This document shows, piece by piece, positions 48,687-58,880 of a stretch of 64,000 nucleotides of DNA. A model generated the notes under the pieces. The model was given only the letters and a program-made list of their open reading frames with translations, was not told the DNA's origin and searched no databases. The DNA comes from Flavobacterium sp. Lineage in GTDB: Bacteria > Bacteroidota > Bacteroidia > Flavobacteriales > Flavobacteriaceae. The DNA lies in contig NZ_JAIXYH010000076.1 of assembly GCF_027490375.1 (NCBI RefSeq), forward strand, positions 1 to 64,000. Direction: 5' to 3'. The position numbers and the translations under genes were made by a program. How positions within the stretch are numbered: the first letter of the stretch is position 1; the number at the start of each line of letters is the position of its first letter.

Positions 48687-49736
48687 ATGAAAAATTACAT
48701 TTCGCAATTTAAATCCGAAATAATTACCAGCTCATTTGGTTTGCTTGCCGACGGTCGCGAAGTATTCAAACACAAAATATCGAATGCAAACGGCTACGAA
48801 TTAAATGTTTCGAGTTATGGCGCAGCAATTACAAACCTGTTAATTCCTATTTCAGATTCGGAAAAAATAGATGTTGTTTTGGGTTTTGATTCGGCTGCCG
48901 ATTATGAAAATTCATTTTCGTTACCCAATGCACCTTATTTAGGAGCTGCCGTTGGTTTATATGCCGGAAGAATCGATCAGGCCTCTTTCGAACTCAATGG
49001 GAAAATCGTTCAGCTCGATCAAAATCACGGACCGCACCAGCTTCATGGCGGTTTTAAGAATCTGAGCAACCAAATTTGGAATTTTGACTCAGAAAAAAGC
49101 AACGAACAGCAATTAGTCTTTAATATAGTTACAAAACTCAACAGTGCTAATTACAACGCCGAGGTAAGCGTTACTGTTTCTTATGTCTTAACCGATGATA
49201 ATGCCGTAAAAGTTCGATTTACTGCAACACCAGATCAACCAACAGCTATAAACCTCACACAGCACAGTTATTTCAATTTAGATGGCGATGGACGGTCGGT
49301 TTTATCTCAAAAACTAAAAGTATTTTCGGAATCATATCTCGAAACGAAACCCGACGGTATTCCTACAGGAAAGATTGTGCCAACAATAAATACCGCCTTA
49401 AATTTCACTGAGGTTCAAAATTGTCCGCGTTCGATCGACAATACATTTACGCTCGCTCAACCTCTAGCAGCAGTGCTGTACAGTCCGTCTACAAAAATTA
49501 AGCTGACCGTATTTACCAATCAACCCGCAGTACATATATATGTAGGAGGAAATTGCTTTAATACCCTTGCTGGGAAGAACTTTGCCAACTATGGTGAAAC
49601 TTCGGGTATTTGTTTTGAAACACAAAACTATCCCGACGCGCCCAACCAAAAACATTTTCCGAACTCAATAATTCAAGCACACGAAACCTATTTCCACGAA
49701 AGTATCTTCCAATTTAAAACAAATAAAACCGAATAG
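48687..49736 (+). CDS. galM: aldose 1-epimerase (galactose mutarotase)
   Basis: VVLGFDSAADYE, YLGAAVGLYAGRI, NLTQHSYFNLDG; start uncertain (TTG at 48672 also possible). Confidence 0.93.
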   Translation: MKNYISQFKSEIITSSFGLLADGREVFKHKISNANGYELNVSSYGAAITNLLIPISDSEKIDVVLGFDSAADYENSFSLPNAPYLGAAVGLYAGRIDQASFELNGKIVQLDQNHGPHQLHGGFKNLSNQIWNFDSEKSNEQQLVFNIVTKLNSANYNAEVSVTVSYVLTDDNAVKVRFTATPDQPTAINLTQHSYFNLDGDGRSVLSQKLKVFSESYLETKPDGIPTGKIVPTINTALNFTEVQNCPRSIDNTFTLAQPLAAVLYSPSTKIKLTVFTNQPAVHIYVGGNCFNTLAGKNFANYGETSGICFETQNYPDAPNQKHFPNSIIQAHETYFHESIFQFKTNKTE

Positions 49737-49739
49737 AAT

Positions 49740-50816
49740 ATGAAAAAGATTGCCATTTTTTGTTTAGCAGCGCTGTTTGCAGCGTGCTCATCCGAGAACA
49801 ATTCGAACACCACGCCACCTGATGTGGTTACCGACGAATTCATTCGCGGAGCCGACATGTCGTTTTTACCATTGATCGAAAGCGAAGGAACGATTTTCAA
49901 AAACAACAACGTACCCGAAGATCCGATTATTACCTTAAAAAACGCGGGCTGTAACTACATTAGAATTCGTATTTGGAATAATCCTGAAACCTCGAGCAGC
50001 AGTTTTCAAGAAGTAAAAACGTTTGCAGACCGCGTACATCAAGCTGGTTTAAAAGTTTGGTTAACCGTGCACTATTCCGACACTTGGGCTGATCCCGGAC
50101 ATCAAACCAAACCACAAGCGTGGCAAAACATGAATCTCGAAGCACTGAAAACGGCCGTTGCCAGTTACACGACCGAGATTATGACGCAAATTAAACCCGA
50201 CCTTATTCAAATTGGAAACGAAACCAACGACGGAATGCTTTGGCCGGAAGGTCGCTTATCGACAAACGAAGCAAATTTTAAAGCGCTAGCATCGGCGGGT
50301 ATCGAAGCGGTTCGTGCGCAATCAACACAAACTAAAATTATGCTGCACTTCGCTGGTATGAACGGTTCCGATTGGTTTTTTGAAAAAGTTAAAGATCTTG
50401 ATTACGATTACATCGGACTCTCCTACTACCCTATTTGGCACGGAAAAAGTTTAAGCGACTTAATGCAAACCATGAACACGCTGGGAGGTTTATACAACAA
50501 GAAAGTTGTCATTGCTGAGACCGCCTACCCATTCACCCTCGGATTTAACGATTTCACCAATAACATTATGGGACTAACAAGTCAGTTGATTCCCGCATTT
50601 GCTGCAACCGAGTCTGGACAAAGCGGCTTTATGTCGACTATCTACAACACTGTAAATCAATCATCTCACGGGATTGGCTTTTGTTATTGGGGTGCAGAAT
50701 GGGTTGCGTTTCGCGGAAATACTGCAAGCAATGGTTCATCTTGGGAAAACCAAGCGCTTTGGGATTTTAACAACAATGCACTGCCAGTAATGACTCAATT
50801 TAGAGACCGTAATTAA
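49740..50816 (+). CDS. arabinogalactan endo-beta-1,4-galactanase (GH53), lipoprotein
   Basis: Lipobox LFAACSS; LIQIGNETNDGMLWPEG and VVIAETAYP catalytic Glu motifs. Confidence 0.92.
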   Translation: MKKIAIFCLAALFAACSSENNSNTTPPDVVTDEFIRGADMSFLPLIESEGTIFKNNNVPEDPIITLKNAGCNYIRIRIWNNPETSSSSFQEVKTFADRVHQAGLKVWLTVHYSDTWADPGHQTKPQAWQNMNLEALKTAVASYTTEIMTQIKPDLIQIGNETNDGMLWPEGRLSTNEANFKALASAGIEAVRAQSTQTKIMLHFAGMNGSDWFFEKVKDLDYDYIGLSYYPIWHGKSLSDLMQTMNTLGGLYNKKVVIAETAYPFTLGFNDFTNNIMGLTSQLIPAFAATESGQSGFMSTIYNTVNQSSHGIGFCYWGAEWVAFRGNTASNGSSWENQALWDFNNNALPVMTQFRDRN

Positions 50817-50821
50817 TAGCT

Positions 50822-51835
50822 ATGAAAAAGAAATATTGGTTGCCGGTACTATTGCTTTTGAGCTACTTTTCTAGTTCAGCACAAACGAACAATGAATTTG
50901 CAAAAGGAGCAGACGTGAGCTGGCTTCCGCAGATGGAAGCGACCGGATTTGTATTTAGAGATGCCAAAGGAAATCCAGCAGATTGTCTTCAAATACTGAA
51001 AGATCTCGGTATGAATACGGTTCGACTCCGCGTATTTGTGAATCCAAACGACAATCCGCAAAGCGGACATTGCAGCAAAGAAGAAACTGTCGCATTGGCT
51101 TTGCGCGCAAGCAAATTGGGTTTTAGAATTATGATCGACTTTCATTACAGCGATTCGTGGGCAGATCCTGCAAAGCAATTCAAACCAAAGGCATGGGAGA
51201 AATTAGCGTTCCCTAAACTAAAAATGGCCGTGTACAATCACACTTACGACGTCTTATCCGCTATCAAGAAAGCAGGTGTCACTACCGAATGGGTTCAAAT
51301 AGGAAACGAAATTCCAGGAGGCATGCTTTGGCCAGACGGTTGTACGCACAACTGGCCACAATTGGCGCAACTTTTAAACGAAGGCTATCGAGCTGCAAAA
51401 GCTGTCGACGCTAACATGGGCGTTATTGTTCATGTCGATGAAGGAAACAACATCGATAAGTTCAACGCTTTTTTCGATCAGGCTACCAAACACGGAGTGC
51501 AATACGACATCATCGGGCTTTCATACTATCCGTTTTGGATTAAGAAAGATTACACAGAAACGATAACAGACTTAGAAACCAACATGATCAACCTCAGCAA
51601 AAAGTACAATAAGAAGGTTTTTATTGTTGAAGTTGGTGGCGAAGTTTCTCAAGTTGAAAACACCTACAAATTACTCGAAGCCACAATTAAAGCCACACAA
51701 AACGTTCCGAATAACAACGGCTTAGGTGTTCTTTATTGGGAGCCGCAAGGTGCCGAAAGTTGGAGCAAATACAAACTATGCGCTTGGCAAAACGACGGCC
51801 GACCCTCACCGGCACTAAACGCATTCAAAAACTAA
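50822..51835 (+). CDS. arabinogalactan endo-beta-1,4-galactanase (GH53), secreted
   Basis: Sec signal; VQIGNEIPGGMLWPDG and VFIVEVGGEV motifs. Confidence 0.92.
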   Translation: MKKKYWLPVLLLLSYFSSSAQTNNEFAKGADVSWLPQMEATGFVFRDAKGNPADCLQILKDLGMNTVRLRVFVNPNDNPQSGHCSKEETVALALRASKLGFRIMIDFHYSDSWADPAKQFKPKAWEKLAFPKLKMAVYNHTYDVLSAIKKAGVTTEWVQIGNEIPGGMLWPDGCTHNWPQLAQLLNEGYRAAKAVDANMGVIVHVDEGNNIDKFNAFFDQATKHGVQYDIIGLSYYPFWIKKDYTETITDLETNMINLSKKYNKKVFIVEVGGEVSQVENTYKLLEATIKATQNVPNNNGLGVLYWEPQGAESWSKYKLCAWQNDGRPSPALNAFKN

Positions 51836-51839
51836 ACTT

Positions 51840-54245
51840 ATGTCGAAACTTAGCTCGATAGTACTCCTTTTTACAGTACTTACTTGGACCGGATTTTCAC
51901 AAAAACGAACATCTTTAGACGACGACTGGCGGTTTCATTTCGGACACGCTGCCCATGCAGAAAAAGACTTCAATTACAGCATAGCCACAATTTTCTCGAA
52001 ATCAGGTGGCGCAGCAAAAACAGCTATTGATCCGAAGTTTGTTGATACAACATGGACCAAGGTGCAGCTACCGCACGATTGGGCTGTGAAACTCCCTTTC
52101 GTGTATTCCGACAACTTCGATGTGGTTTCTCACGGCTTTAAACCCGTTGGCGGATTGTATCCCGAAACCAGTATTGGCTGGTATCGCAAACGATTCCAAG
52201 TAAGTAGCAATTCCAAAAACAATCGGTTTGAAATACAATTCGATGGTGTTTTCAGAAATGCATCGGTTTGGCTAAACGGCTTTTACTTAGGAACAAACCA
52301 AAGTGGATACCTCGGCTTTTCGTACGATGTTACCGATTATCTTAAATACGGAGAAGACAATATACTCGTAGTTCGCGTTGACGCTACACAATACGAAGGT
52401 TGGTTCTATGAAGGCGCCGGCATTTACAGACACGTATGGCTACATGAAACGAATAAACTGCACATTCCACAGCATACTGTATTTGTAACTGCTACGCCAT
52501 CCGGCAGAAAAGCAAACGTCTCCGTGGCACTCGAGGTAGAAAACAAAAATCTAACTTCCGATAATTGCTCTGTGTACACTTATATTACCGACCGCAACGG
52601 TAAAGAGTTAACGCGTTCTTCTAAAAAGAACTTACAGATTGGTACGCACCGAAAAATTGAGACAAAATTCGATTTGAAACTAAACAACTGTACACTTTGG
52701 GATTTGGAAAATCCGTACCTCTATCGTGCAGTTGTTGTTGTCGAAAAAAATGGTCAGAAAATTCACCAAGAGAAAGTAAAATTTGGGGTACGCAGTTTTG
52801 AATTCGACGTAAAAAAAGGCTTTTCGCTGAACGGAAATAGATTCAAGATTAAAGGTACAAACAACCATCAAGATCATGCAGGTGTTGGTGCCGCTATGCC
52901 CGACGATTTACAGTACTACCGCATTCGCTTACTAAAAGAAATGGGAAGCAATGCCTATCGCGCTAGCCACAACGCACCAACTCCCGAACTTTTAGAAGCC
53001 TGCGACAGTTTGGGCATGCTCGTTGTGGACGAACAACGTTTACTAAATAGCAGTCCGGAATACTTAAACCAATTTGAGCGTTTGATTAAGCGCGACCGCA
53101 ATCATCCGTCGGTTATTCTTTGGTCGATTGGCAATGAAGAAGGTTGGATTCAGAAAACAGAAACTGGAAAGAAAATCGCACAAACCTTATTAACACAACA
53201 AAAAATCTTCGATCCAACGCGAACTTCTACCTATGCTGCCGATATGCCGAATGAGTTTAACGGAATAAACGAAGTAATTCCGATCCGAGGATTCAACTAC
53301 CGCCAAAATGCCGTAGCCGATTACCACCGCGATCATCCGAACCAACCGCTTATCGGAACTGAAATGGGAAGCACGGTAACAACTCGTGGAATTTACGAAG
53401 TAGATAAACAACGCGCCTATGTTCCCGATCAAGACATCACAGCTCCTTGGTGGGCAAGCAGAGCCGAAGAATGGTGGGTGCTTGCCGCAGAAAACGATTT
53501 CTGGTTGGGCGGTTTTATCTGGACCGGTTTCGACTACCGAGGCGAACCTACACCCTACCAATGGCCAAACGTTAACTCGCATTTTGGCGTTATGGATGTT
53601 TGCGGATTCCCAAAAAACATTTATTACTATTACAAGAGCTGGTGGACCGATGAAGATGTACTTCATATCTCTCCGCACTGGAACTGGCCTGATAAAGTAG
53701 GTCAGGAAATCGATGTTTGGGTGAATTCGAACGCCGATGAAGTAGAACTTTTCCTCAACAACAAATCGCTTGGCAAACAAATTATGCCTCGAAACCGACA
53801 CTTGAAATGGAAAGTGCCCTACCAAGCCGGAACACTGGAAGCAGTTGCGCTCAAAAAAGGTAAAACCATTCGTGCGCAAGTAAAAACAACCGACACTCCG
53901 TTTGCCATCAAACTCACGCCAAGTATTGAAAAAATGCGCGCCAACGGTACCGACCTCGCCATCATCAATGTATCGATCGTCGACAAAAACGGATTGGAAG
54001 TTCCGGTTGCCGATAACGTAATTAAATTCCGCGTAAGCGAAAATGCCAAAATATTGGGTGTGGGTAATGGCGACCCAAGCAGCCACGAACCCGACCAATG
54101 CGCTCCTGGAACTTGGCAACGCAGCGCTTTTAACGGCAAATGTCAACTGATTGTACAAGCGGGAAAAACGGCTGGAGATATAACCATCGAAGCATACTCG
54201 AATACGTTACAAACAACAAAAATTACCCTAAAACAACTACCCTAA
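51840..54245 (+). CDS. beta-galactosidase (GH2)
   Basis: LPHDWAVKLPF, WSIGNEEGW, LIGTEMGS; jelly-roll N-domain. Confidence 0.93.
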   Translation: MSKLSSIVLLFTVLTWTGFSQKRTSLDDDWRFHFGHAAHAEKDFNYSIATIFSKSGGAAKTAIDPKFVDTTWTKVQLPHDWAVKLPFVYSDNFDVVSHGFKPVGGLYPETSIGWYRKRFQVSSNSKNNRFEIQFDGVFRNASVWLNGFYLGTNQSGYLGFSYDVTDYLKYGEDNILVVRVDATQYEGWFYEGAGIYRHVWLHETNKLHIPQHTVFVTATPSGRKANVSVALEVENKNLTSDNCSVYTYITDRNGKELTRSSKKNLQIGTHRKIETKFDLKLNNCTLWDLENPYLYRAVVVVEKNGQKIHQEKVKFGVRSFEFDVKKGFSLNGNRFKIKGTNNHQDHAGVGAAMPDDLQYYRIRLLKEMGSNAYRASHNAPTPELLEACDSLGMLVVDEQRLLNSSPEYLNQFERLIKRDRNHPSVILWSIGNEEGWIQKTETGKKIAQTLLTQQKIFDPTRTSTYAADMPNEFNGINEVIPIRGFNYRQNAVADYHRDHPNQPLIGTEMGSTVTTRGIYEVDKQRAYVPDQDITAPWWASRAEEWWVLAAENDFWLGGFIWTGFDYRGEPTPYQWPNVNSHFGVMDVCGFPKNIYYYYKSWWTDEDVLHISPHWNWPDKVGQEIDVWVNSNADEVELFLNNKSLGKQIMPRNRHLKWKVPYQAGTLEAVALKKGKTIRAQVKTTDTPFAIKLTPSIEKMRANGTDLAIINVSIVDKNGLEVPVADNVIKFRVSENAKILGVGNGDPSSHEPDQCAPGTWQRSAFNGKCQLIVQAGKTAGDITIEAYSNTLQTTKITLKQLP

Positions 54246-54257
54246 GTGCTCTTATCG

Positions 54258-55433
54258 ATGAAGAAAAAACTCATCCGAAATACGGTTTCACAATTTAAAA
54301 TCCAATTTCATCAAGAACCCGACGCCGTATTCCTTTCTCCGGGACGCATCAACATAATCGGCGAACATATCGATTACAACAACGGCTTTGTTTTGCCAGC
54401 TGCTATCAATAAATACGTTTGCTTCGCTGTAAAGAAATCGGCTGGAACGACGATACGGCTTTTTGCTGCCGATTTAAACGACTACTACGAATTTGAAAGT
54501 AATACAAAACTCCAACCCATAGACAAAACGTGGGTAAACTACCTGATTGGTGTCATTCAAGAATTAAAAAATCGCGAATTGCACTTCTCTGGCTTTGATG
54601 TGGTTTTGAGCAGCAGTATTCCCATGGGATCGGGCCTGTCGTCGTCGGCTGCTGTATCTTGTGGAATGGCGTTTGCCCTAAACGAATTATTCGACATGGG
54701 GTTAACTCGCGAAACGCTTGCGCGGATGGGACAAAAAGCCGAGCACGAATTTGCAGGTGTGAATTGCGGAATCATGGATCAGTTTGCCTCTGTTTTCGGA
54801 AAGAAAAATCAGGTTATCAAACTCGATTGCGATGATCTTTCCTACCAATACTACAACGCCGAACTCGACGAAAACTGCTTGCTGCTGATCGACAGCTGTG
54901 TGAAACATACGCATTTAACCTCGGGCTATAACGACCGCCGACAAGAAGTTGAAAGCAGTTTTGCGATTATTCAAAAGCACTTTCCCGACGTTCAGAATTT
55001 TAGAGATTGCACTTCAGAACATTTAGCCGTTGTTGCCGAAGAATTAGGCGCCGTTCGGTTAAAAAGATGTGCCTTTGTAATTGCCGAAATTGCTCGCGTG
55101 GGCAGAGCCGCCGACGCATTAAACGAAAAAGACTTCAAAACACTTGGAAGTTTAATGTCGGAAACGCATCGTGGATTATCGAACGACTACGAAGTAAGTT
55201 GCCCGGAACTCGACTTCCTAGTTGCCGAAGCGCAAAAAAATACTGCGGTTTTCGGAGCACGCATGATGGGCGGTGGATTCGGTGGCTGCAGCATCAACCT
55301 AATTAAGAAAGCGGCTGTTCCCGATTTTATCAATCAGCTGAAAACTGCCTACAGCCGAGAATTTGGAATTGAACTCAAATACTACCCCGTAAAAATTTCA
55401 AAAGGGACTGCGAAAATTAAGAAAACATGGTAG
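54258..55433 (+). CDS. galK: galactokinase
   Basis: SPGRINIIGEHIDYNNGFVLPAAI, PMGSGLSSSAA, MMGGGFGGC. Confidence 0.96.
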   Translation: MKKKLIRNTVSQFKIQFHQEPDAVFLSPGRINIIGEHIDYNNGFVLPAAINKYVCFAVKKSAGTTIRLFAADLNDYYEFESNTKLQPIDKTWVNYLIGVIQELKNRELHFSGFDVVLSSSIPMGSGLSSSAAVSCGMAFALNELFDMGLTRETLARMGQKAEHEFAGVNCGIMDQFASVFGKKNQVIKLDCDDLSYQYYNAELDENCLLLIDSCVKHTHLTSGYNDRRQEVESSFAIIQKHFPDVQNFRDCTSEHLAVVAEELGAVRLKRCAFVIAEIARVGRAADALNEKDFKTLGSLMSETHRGLSNDYEVSCPELDFLVAEAQKNTAVFGARMMGGGFGGCSINLIKKAAVPDFINQLKTAYSREFGIELKYYPVKISKGTAKIKKTW

Positions 55434-56476
55434 CATTCGACAAACTGCAACACCCACACCGACGATACAATCCGTTGCTCGACGAATGGATTCTGGTTTC
55501 TCCACACCGAGCCGGACGCCCCTGGCAAGGACAAACCGAGACACAAACACAAAGCGAACGCAAACCGTACGATCCAGACTGTTACCTCTGCGCTGGAAAC
55601 ACCCGTGCAAATGGAAAACAAAATCCGATGTACGACAATTGTTATGTGTTTGAAAACGACTTTCCCGCATTGCTAAACGAAAACGTAGAACCAACAAAAT
55701 CTACACAATTCTTTAAATCGATTCCCGAACGCGGCGTAAATCGCGTTGTGTGCTTTTCTCCGAACCACGCGCTAACTTTAGCAGAAATGACCGTTACCGA
55801 TATTTCGGAAATCAGTAAAACTTGGCAGCTGCAATATCTGGAATTAGGCAGCTTACCGTACATCAACTACGTGCAAATTTTCGAAAACAAAGGAAGTATC
55901 ATGGGCTGCAGCAATCCGCATCCACACGGACAAATCTGGGCACAACAGTCTATTCCTTCTTTAATAAAGCGCACACAAAACCAACTTAAAGAATACTTCG
56001 CCGAAAACGGAACGAACTTACTTTCAGATTATCTTAAAGAAGAATTAAAAGCCGGTGAGCGCGTATTATTTGAAAACAATTCTTTCGTAGTAGTCGTTCC
56101 GTACTGGGCAACTTGGCCGTACGAAACACTGTTGCTTTCCAAGAAAAATCACAAATCCATTGCCGAATTTTCAGAATTCGATCATCTGGCTTTCGCGGAA
56201 GCGCTCAAATTTGTAACCGTAAAATACGACAACTTATTTCAAACTTCGTTTCCTTACTCGGCAGGTATTCACCAGGCTCCAACCGACGGCGAAACGCACG
56301 AAGAATGGTTGTTTCACATGCACTTTTATCCGCCTTTGTTGCGAAATGCACACGTCAAAAAATTTATGGTAGGCTACGAAATGCTTGCTGAAGCTCAACG
56401 CGACATCACGCCCGAGCAAAGTGCCAAGATTCTAAAATCGCTTTCCAACCAACACTACAAAGACCAAAAACCATGA
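55427..56476 (+). CDS. galT: galactose-1-phosphate uridylyltransferase
   Basis: [36 protein letters not shown]. Confidence 0.97.
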   Translation: MVAFDKLQHPHRRYNPLLDEWILVSPHRAGRPWQGQTETQTQSERKPYDPDCYLCAGNTRANGKQNPMYDNCYVFENDFPALLNENVEPTKSTQFFKSIPERGVNRVVCFSPNHALTLAEMTVTDISEISKTWQLQYLELGSLPYINYVQIFENKGSIMGCSNPHPHGQIWAQQSIPSLIKRTQNQLKEYFAENGTNLLSDYLKEELKAGERVLFENNSFVVVVPYWATWPYETLLLSKKNHKSIAEFSEFDHLAFAEALKFVTVKYDNLFQTSFPYSAGIHQAPTDGETHEEWLFHMHFYPPLLRNAHVKKFMVGYEMLAEAQRDITPEQSAKILKSLSNQHYKDQKP

Positions 56477-58143
56477 ACACGCTCTCGTTTCAAGATTATG
56501 CCGTTTTTATCCTCTATTTTTTCATCATAGTAGGCTACGGATTGTACATCTACAAAAAGAAAAAACAGAAAACGGCCGATAGCAAAGACTACTTTCTCGC
56601 CGAAGGATCGCTTACGTGGTGGGCCATTGGCGCTTCGCTAATTGCCAGCAACATCAGCGCCGAGCAATTTATTGGAATGAGCGGCTCGGGTTTTAAAATG
56701 GGATTGGCCATTGCCACCTACGAGTGGATGTCGGCTCTTACCCTCATTATCGTTGCTGTATTCTTTATTCCTGTGTATCTTAAAAACAAGATTTACACCA
56801 TGCCGCAGTACCTAAACCAACGCTACAATGCAAACGTAGCCATGATCATGTCTATTTTTTGGCTACTTCTATACGTTTTGGTAAACCTAACGTCGATTTT
56901 ATATCTGGGTGCATTAGCTATTAACGCAATTTCAGGTTTAGACCTTAATCTATGTATGTTCTTTCTGGCGTTTTTTGCGATAATGATTACCCTCGGCGGC
57001 ATGAAAGTAATTGGATACACCGATGTAATTCAGGTATTTTTCCTGATTCTGGGCGGACTCATCACTACTTACCTCGCACTCGATTTAGTGGCAACGCATT
57101 TAGGTGGCGAAGGTATTGTGAGCGGTTTCCAACTCATGCAAAAAGCTGCTCCCAATCACTTTCACATGATTTTCGAGAAAACCAACCCAAACTACATCGA
57201 TTTGCCGGGCTTATCGGTTTTAATTGGCGGTATGCTTATCATAAACCTCAACTATTGGGGTTGCAACCAATACATCACGCAACGTGCGCTCGGCGCCGAT
57301 ATGAAAACAGCCCGCAACGGTATTTTATTTGCTGCCTTCCTGAAGTTGCTGATGCCGCTTATCGTGGTTATACCCGGAATTGCGGCTTATGTGCTCTACC
57401 AAAATGGCTACTTTGGTACCGAGTTTTTGCAAGACGGTAGCGTAAATCCAGACAAAGCCTATCCAACGCTGCTGAATTTATTGCCCAGCGGCTTAAAAGG
57501 TTTGTCGTTTGCCGCATTAACTGCCGCTATTGTGGCTTCGCTTGCCGGGAAAGCCAACAGCATTGCCACGATTTTTACGCTCGATGTCTACAAAAAGAGT
57601 GTTAACAAAGATGCCGACGAAGCCAAATTGGTAGCCGTTGGAAAACGTACCGTAATTGTTGCCATGATTATTGCGGTAATTGTTGCGCCCTTGTTAGGAA
57701 TCGACAAAAAAGGCGGATTTCAGTACATTCAGGAATACACCGGATTTGTGAGTCCCGGGATTTTTGCGATGTTTTTCCTTGGCTTCTTCTGGAAAAAAAC
57801 AACAGCCAATGCCGCATTGTTTGCTACTATCGGCGGATTTATCTTATCGGTATTGTTTAAGTTCTTACCAGGCGTGGTTTCGTTAGAATTCCTGTATCCG
57901 TATGGTTTTGCCGTTCCGAATGCGTCGGGTGTGTACGAGATTCCGTTTGTTGATCGTATGGGATTTGTATTCCTGATTTGCATTTTCGGCATGTGGATAA
58001 TTAGTTTGTACGAAACCCGCAAAGGTGTTGAAACTAAAGGTCTGGATATCGAACCCGGTATGTTTAAAACCTCGACGGCCTTCAACGTTTGGACGCTCAT
58101 GATCTTGGGAATACTCGCCGCACTTTACGCCATTTTTTGGTAG
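56473..58143 (+). CDS. sodium:sugar symporter (SSS family)
   Basis: SKDYFLAEGSLTWWAIGASLIASNISAEQFIGMSGSG. Confidence 0.94.
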   Translation: MNTLSFQDYAVFILYFFIIVGYGLYIYKKKKQKTADSKDYFLAEGSLTWWAIGASLIASNISAEQFIGMSGSGFKMGLAIATYEWMSALTLIIVAVFFIPVYLKNKIYTMPQYLNQRYNANVAMIMSIFWLLLYVLVNLTSILYLGALAINAISGLDLNLCMFFLAFFAIMITLGGMKVIGYTDVIQVFFLILGGLITTYLALDLVATHLGGEGIVSGFQLMQKAAPNHFHMIFEKTNPNYIDLPGLSVLIGGMLIINLNYWGCNQYITQRALGADMKTARNGILFAAFLKLLMPLIVVIPGIAAYVLYQNGYFGTEFLQDGSVNPDKAYPTLLNLLPSGLKGLSFAALTAAIVASLAGKANSIATIFTLDVYKKSVNKDADEAKLVAVGKRTVIVAMIIAVIVAPLLGIDKKGGFQYIQEYTGFVSPGIFAMFFLGFFWKKTTANAALFATIGGFILSVLFKFLPGVVSLEFLYPYGFAVPNASGVYEIPFVDRMGFVFLICIFGMWIISLYETRKGVETKGLDIEPGMFKTSTAFNVWTLMILGILAALYAIFW

Positions 58144-58207
58144 ATTTATATGGGCACATCCTGCCGCTCATTTAGTGGAAAATTGCGCATGCGGCAGGTC
58201 GGGCTGT

Positions 58208-58368
58208 ATACCAATTAGATTTATAAAAAAGTCCAATAAAAAAATGTTTTTAAGCCATAACTGCTTTAAAAAAATCTTCCGTAGCGCTGCTATGCAACAT
58301 TTTTTTGCATTGTTCTGACTTAAAAACAACCTTTTTTCTTAAGCCTATTTTATAAATCTAATTGGTAT
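58208..58368. mobile_element. 161-bp MITE-like unit with 21-bp perfect terminal inverted repeats
   Basis: ATACCAATTAGATTTATAAAA ... TTTTATAAATCTAATTGGTAT; internal TGTTTTTAAG/CTTAAAAACA. Confidence 0.75.
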
Positions 58369-58400
58369 TCACTTCAAGGCGCAGCGTACTCCAGCGTTTC

Positions 58401-58617
58401 AACCTGAGTTCGATTTAAAAATTGCGGTCAGAAAACAGATAAAAGGTTGAATACAAGGCAGATTTTTATTGGGATACTGTAGTATCACAAAAAAATCTAA
58501 CGAAGTAGGCAGCCGTTTATCTGTTTAGCGTGAAAACAGTTCCTTTTTATTGCTATTTAGTTTCACAATTTTTTGATTTAAAGCGATCTGACAAAGATTT
58601 TTAATCAAACTCAGGTT
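58401..58617. mobile_element. 217-bp MITE-like element, copy 2
   Basis: AACCTGAGTTCGATTTAAAAATT ... TTTTTAATCAAACTCAGGTT; matches 13879..14095. Confidence 0.8.
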
Positions 58618-58728
58618 ATTAGCTAAGTTTTGTTGCGGCTTCTGTTAGTCGCCGCACCAAAACAAGCTTCAATGGCTGTTTCTCGCTGCGGCTTTTCGTT
58701 GCAATCCCTTGTGCGTGAATGTATAAAT

Positions 58729-58771
58729 CAGCCAACTCTCCCAGAGTTTTAAACTCTGGGAGAGTTGGCTG
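58729..58771. terminator. 21-bp perfect hairpin with 1-nt spacer (bidirectional terminator-like/palindromic repeat)
   Basis: CAGCCAACTCTCCCAGAGTTT-T-AAACTCTGGGAGAGTTGGCTG. Confidence 0.6.
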
Positions 58772-58880
58772 TAAATTATTTTCACTTTATTACGAAATAA
58801 CAAATGGCTAACAAACTAAAATAGCACGTAGATAATTATAATGATTAAGATTACGTCTTGTATAAAAGATTTTTTAAAGC

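Larger units (their letters stand above)
58152..58720 (+). repeat. GGGC-type structured intergenic element (member E6), apparently split by two MITE-like inserts
   Basis: 5' half GGGCACATCCTGCCGCTCATTTAGTGGAAAATTGCGCATGCGGCAGGTCGGGCT (58152 on); 3' half TCGCTGCGGCTTTTCGTTGCAATCCCTTGTGCG (58683-58715). Confidence 0.45.
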
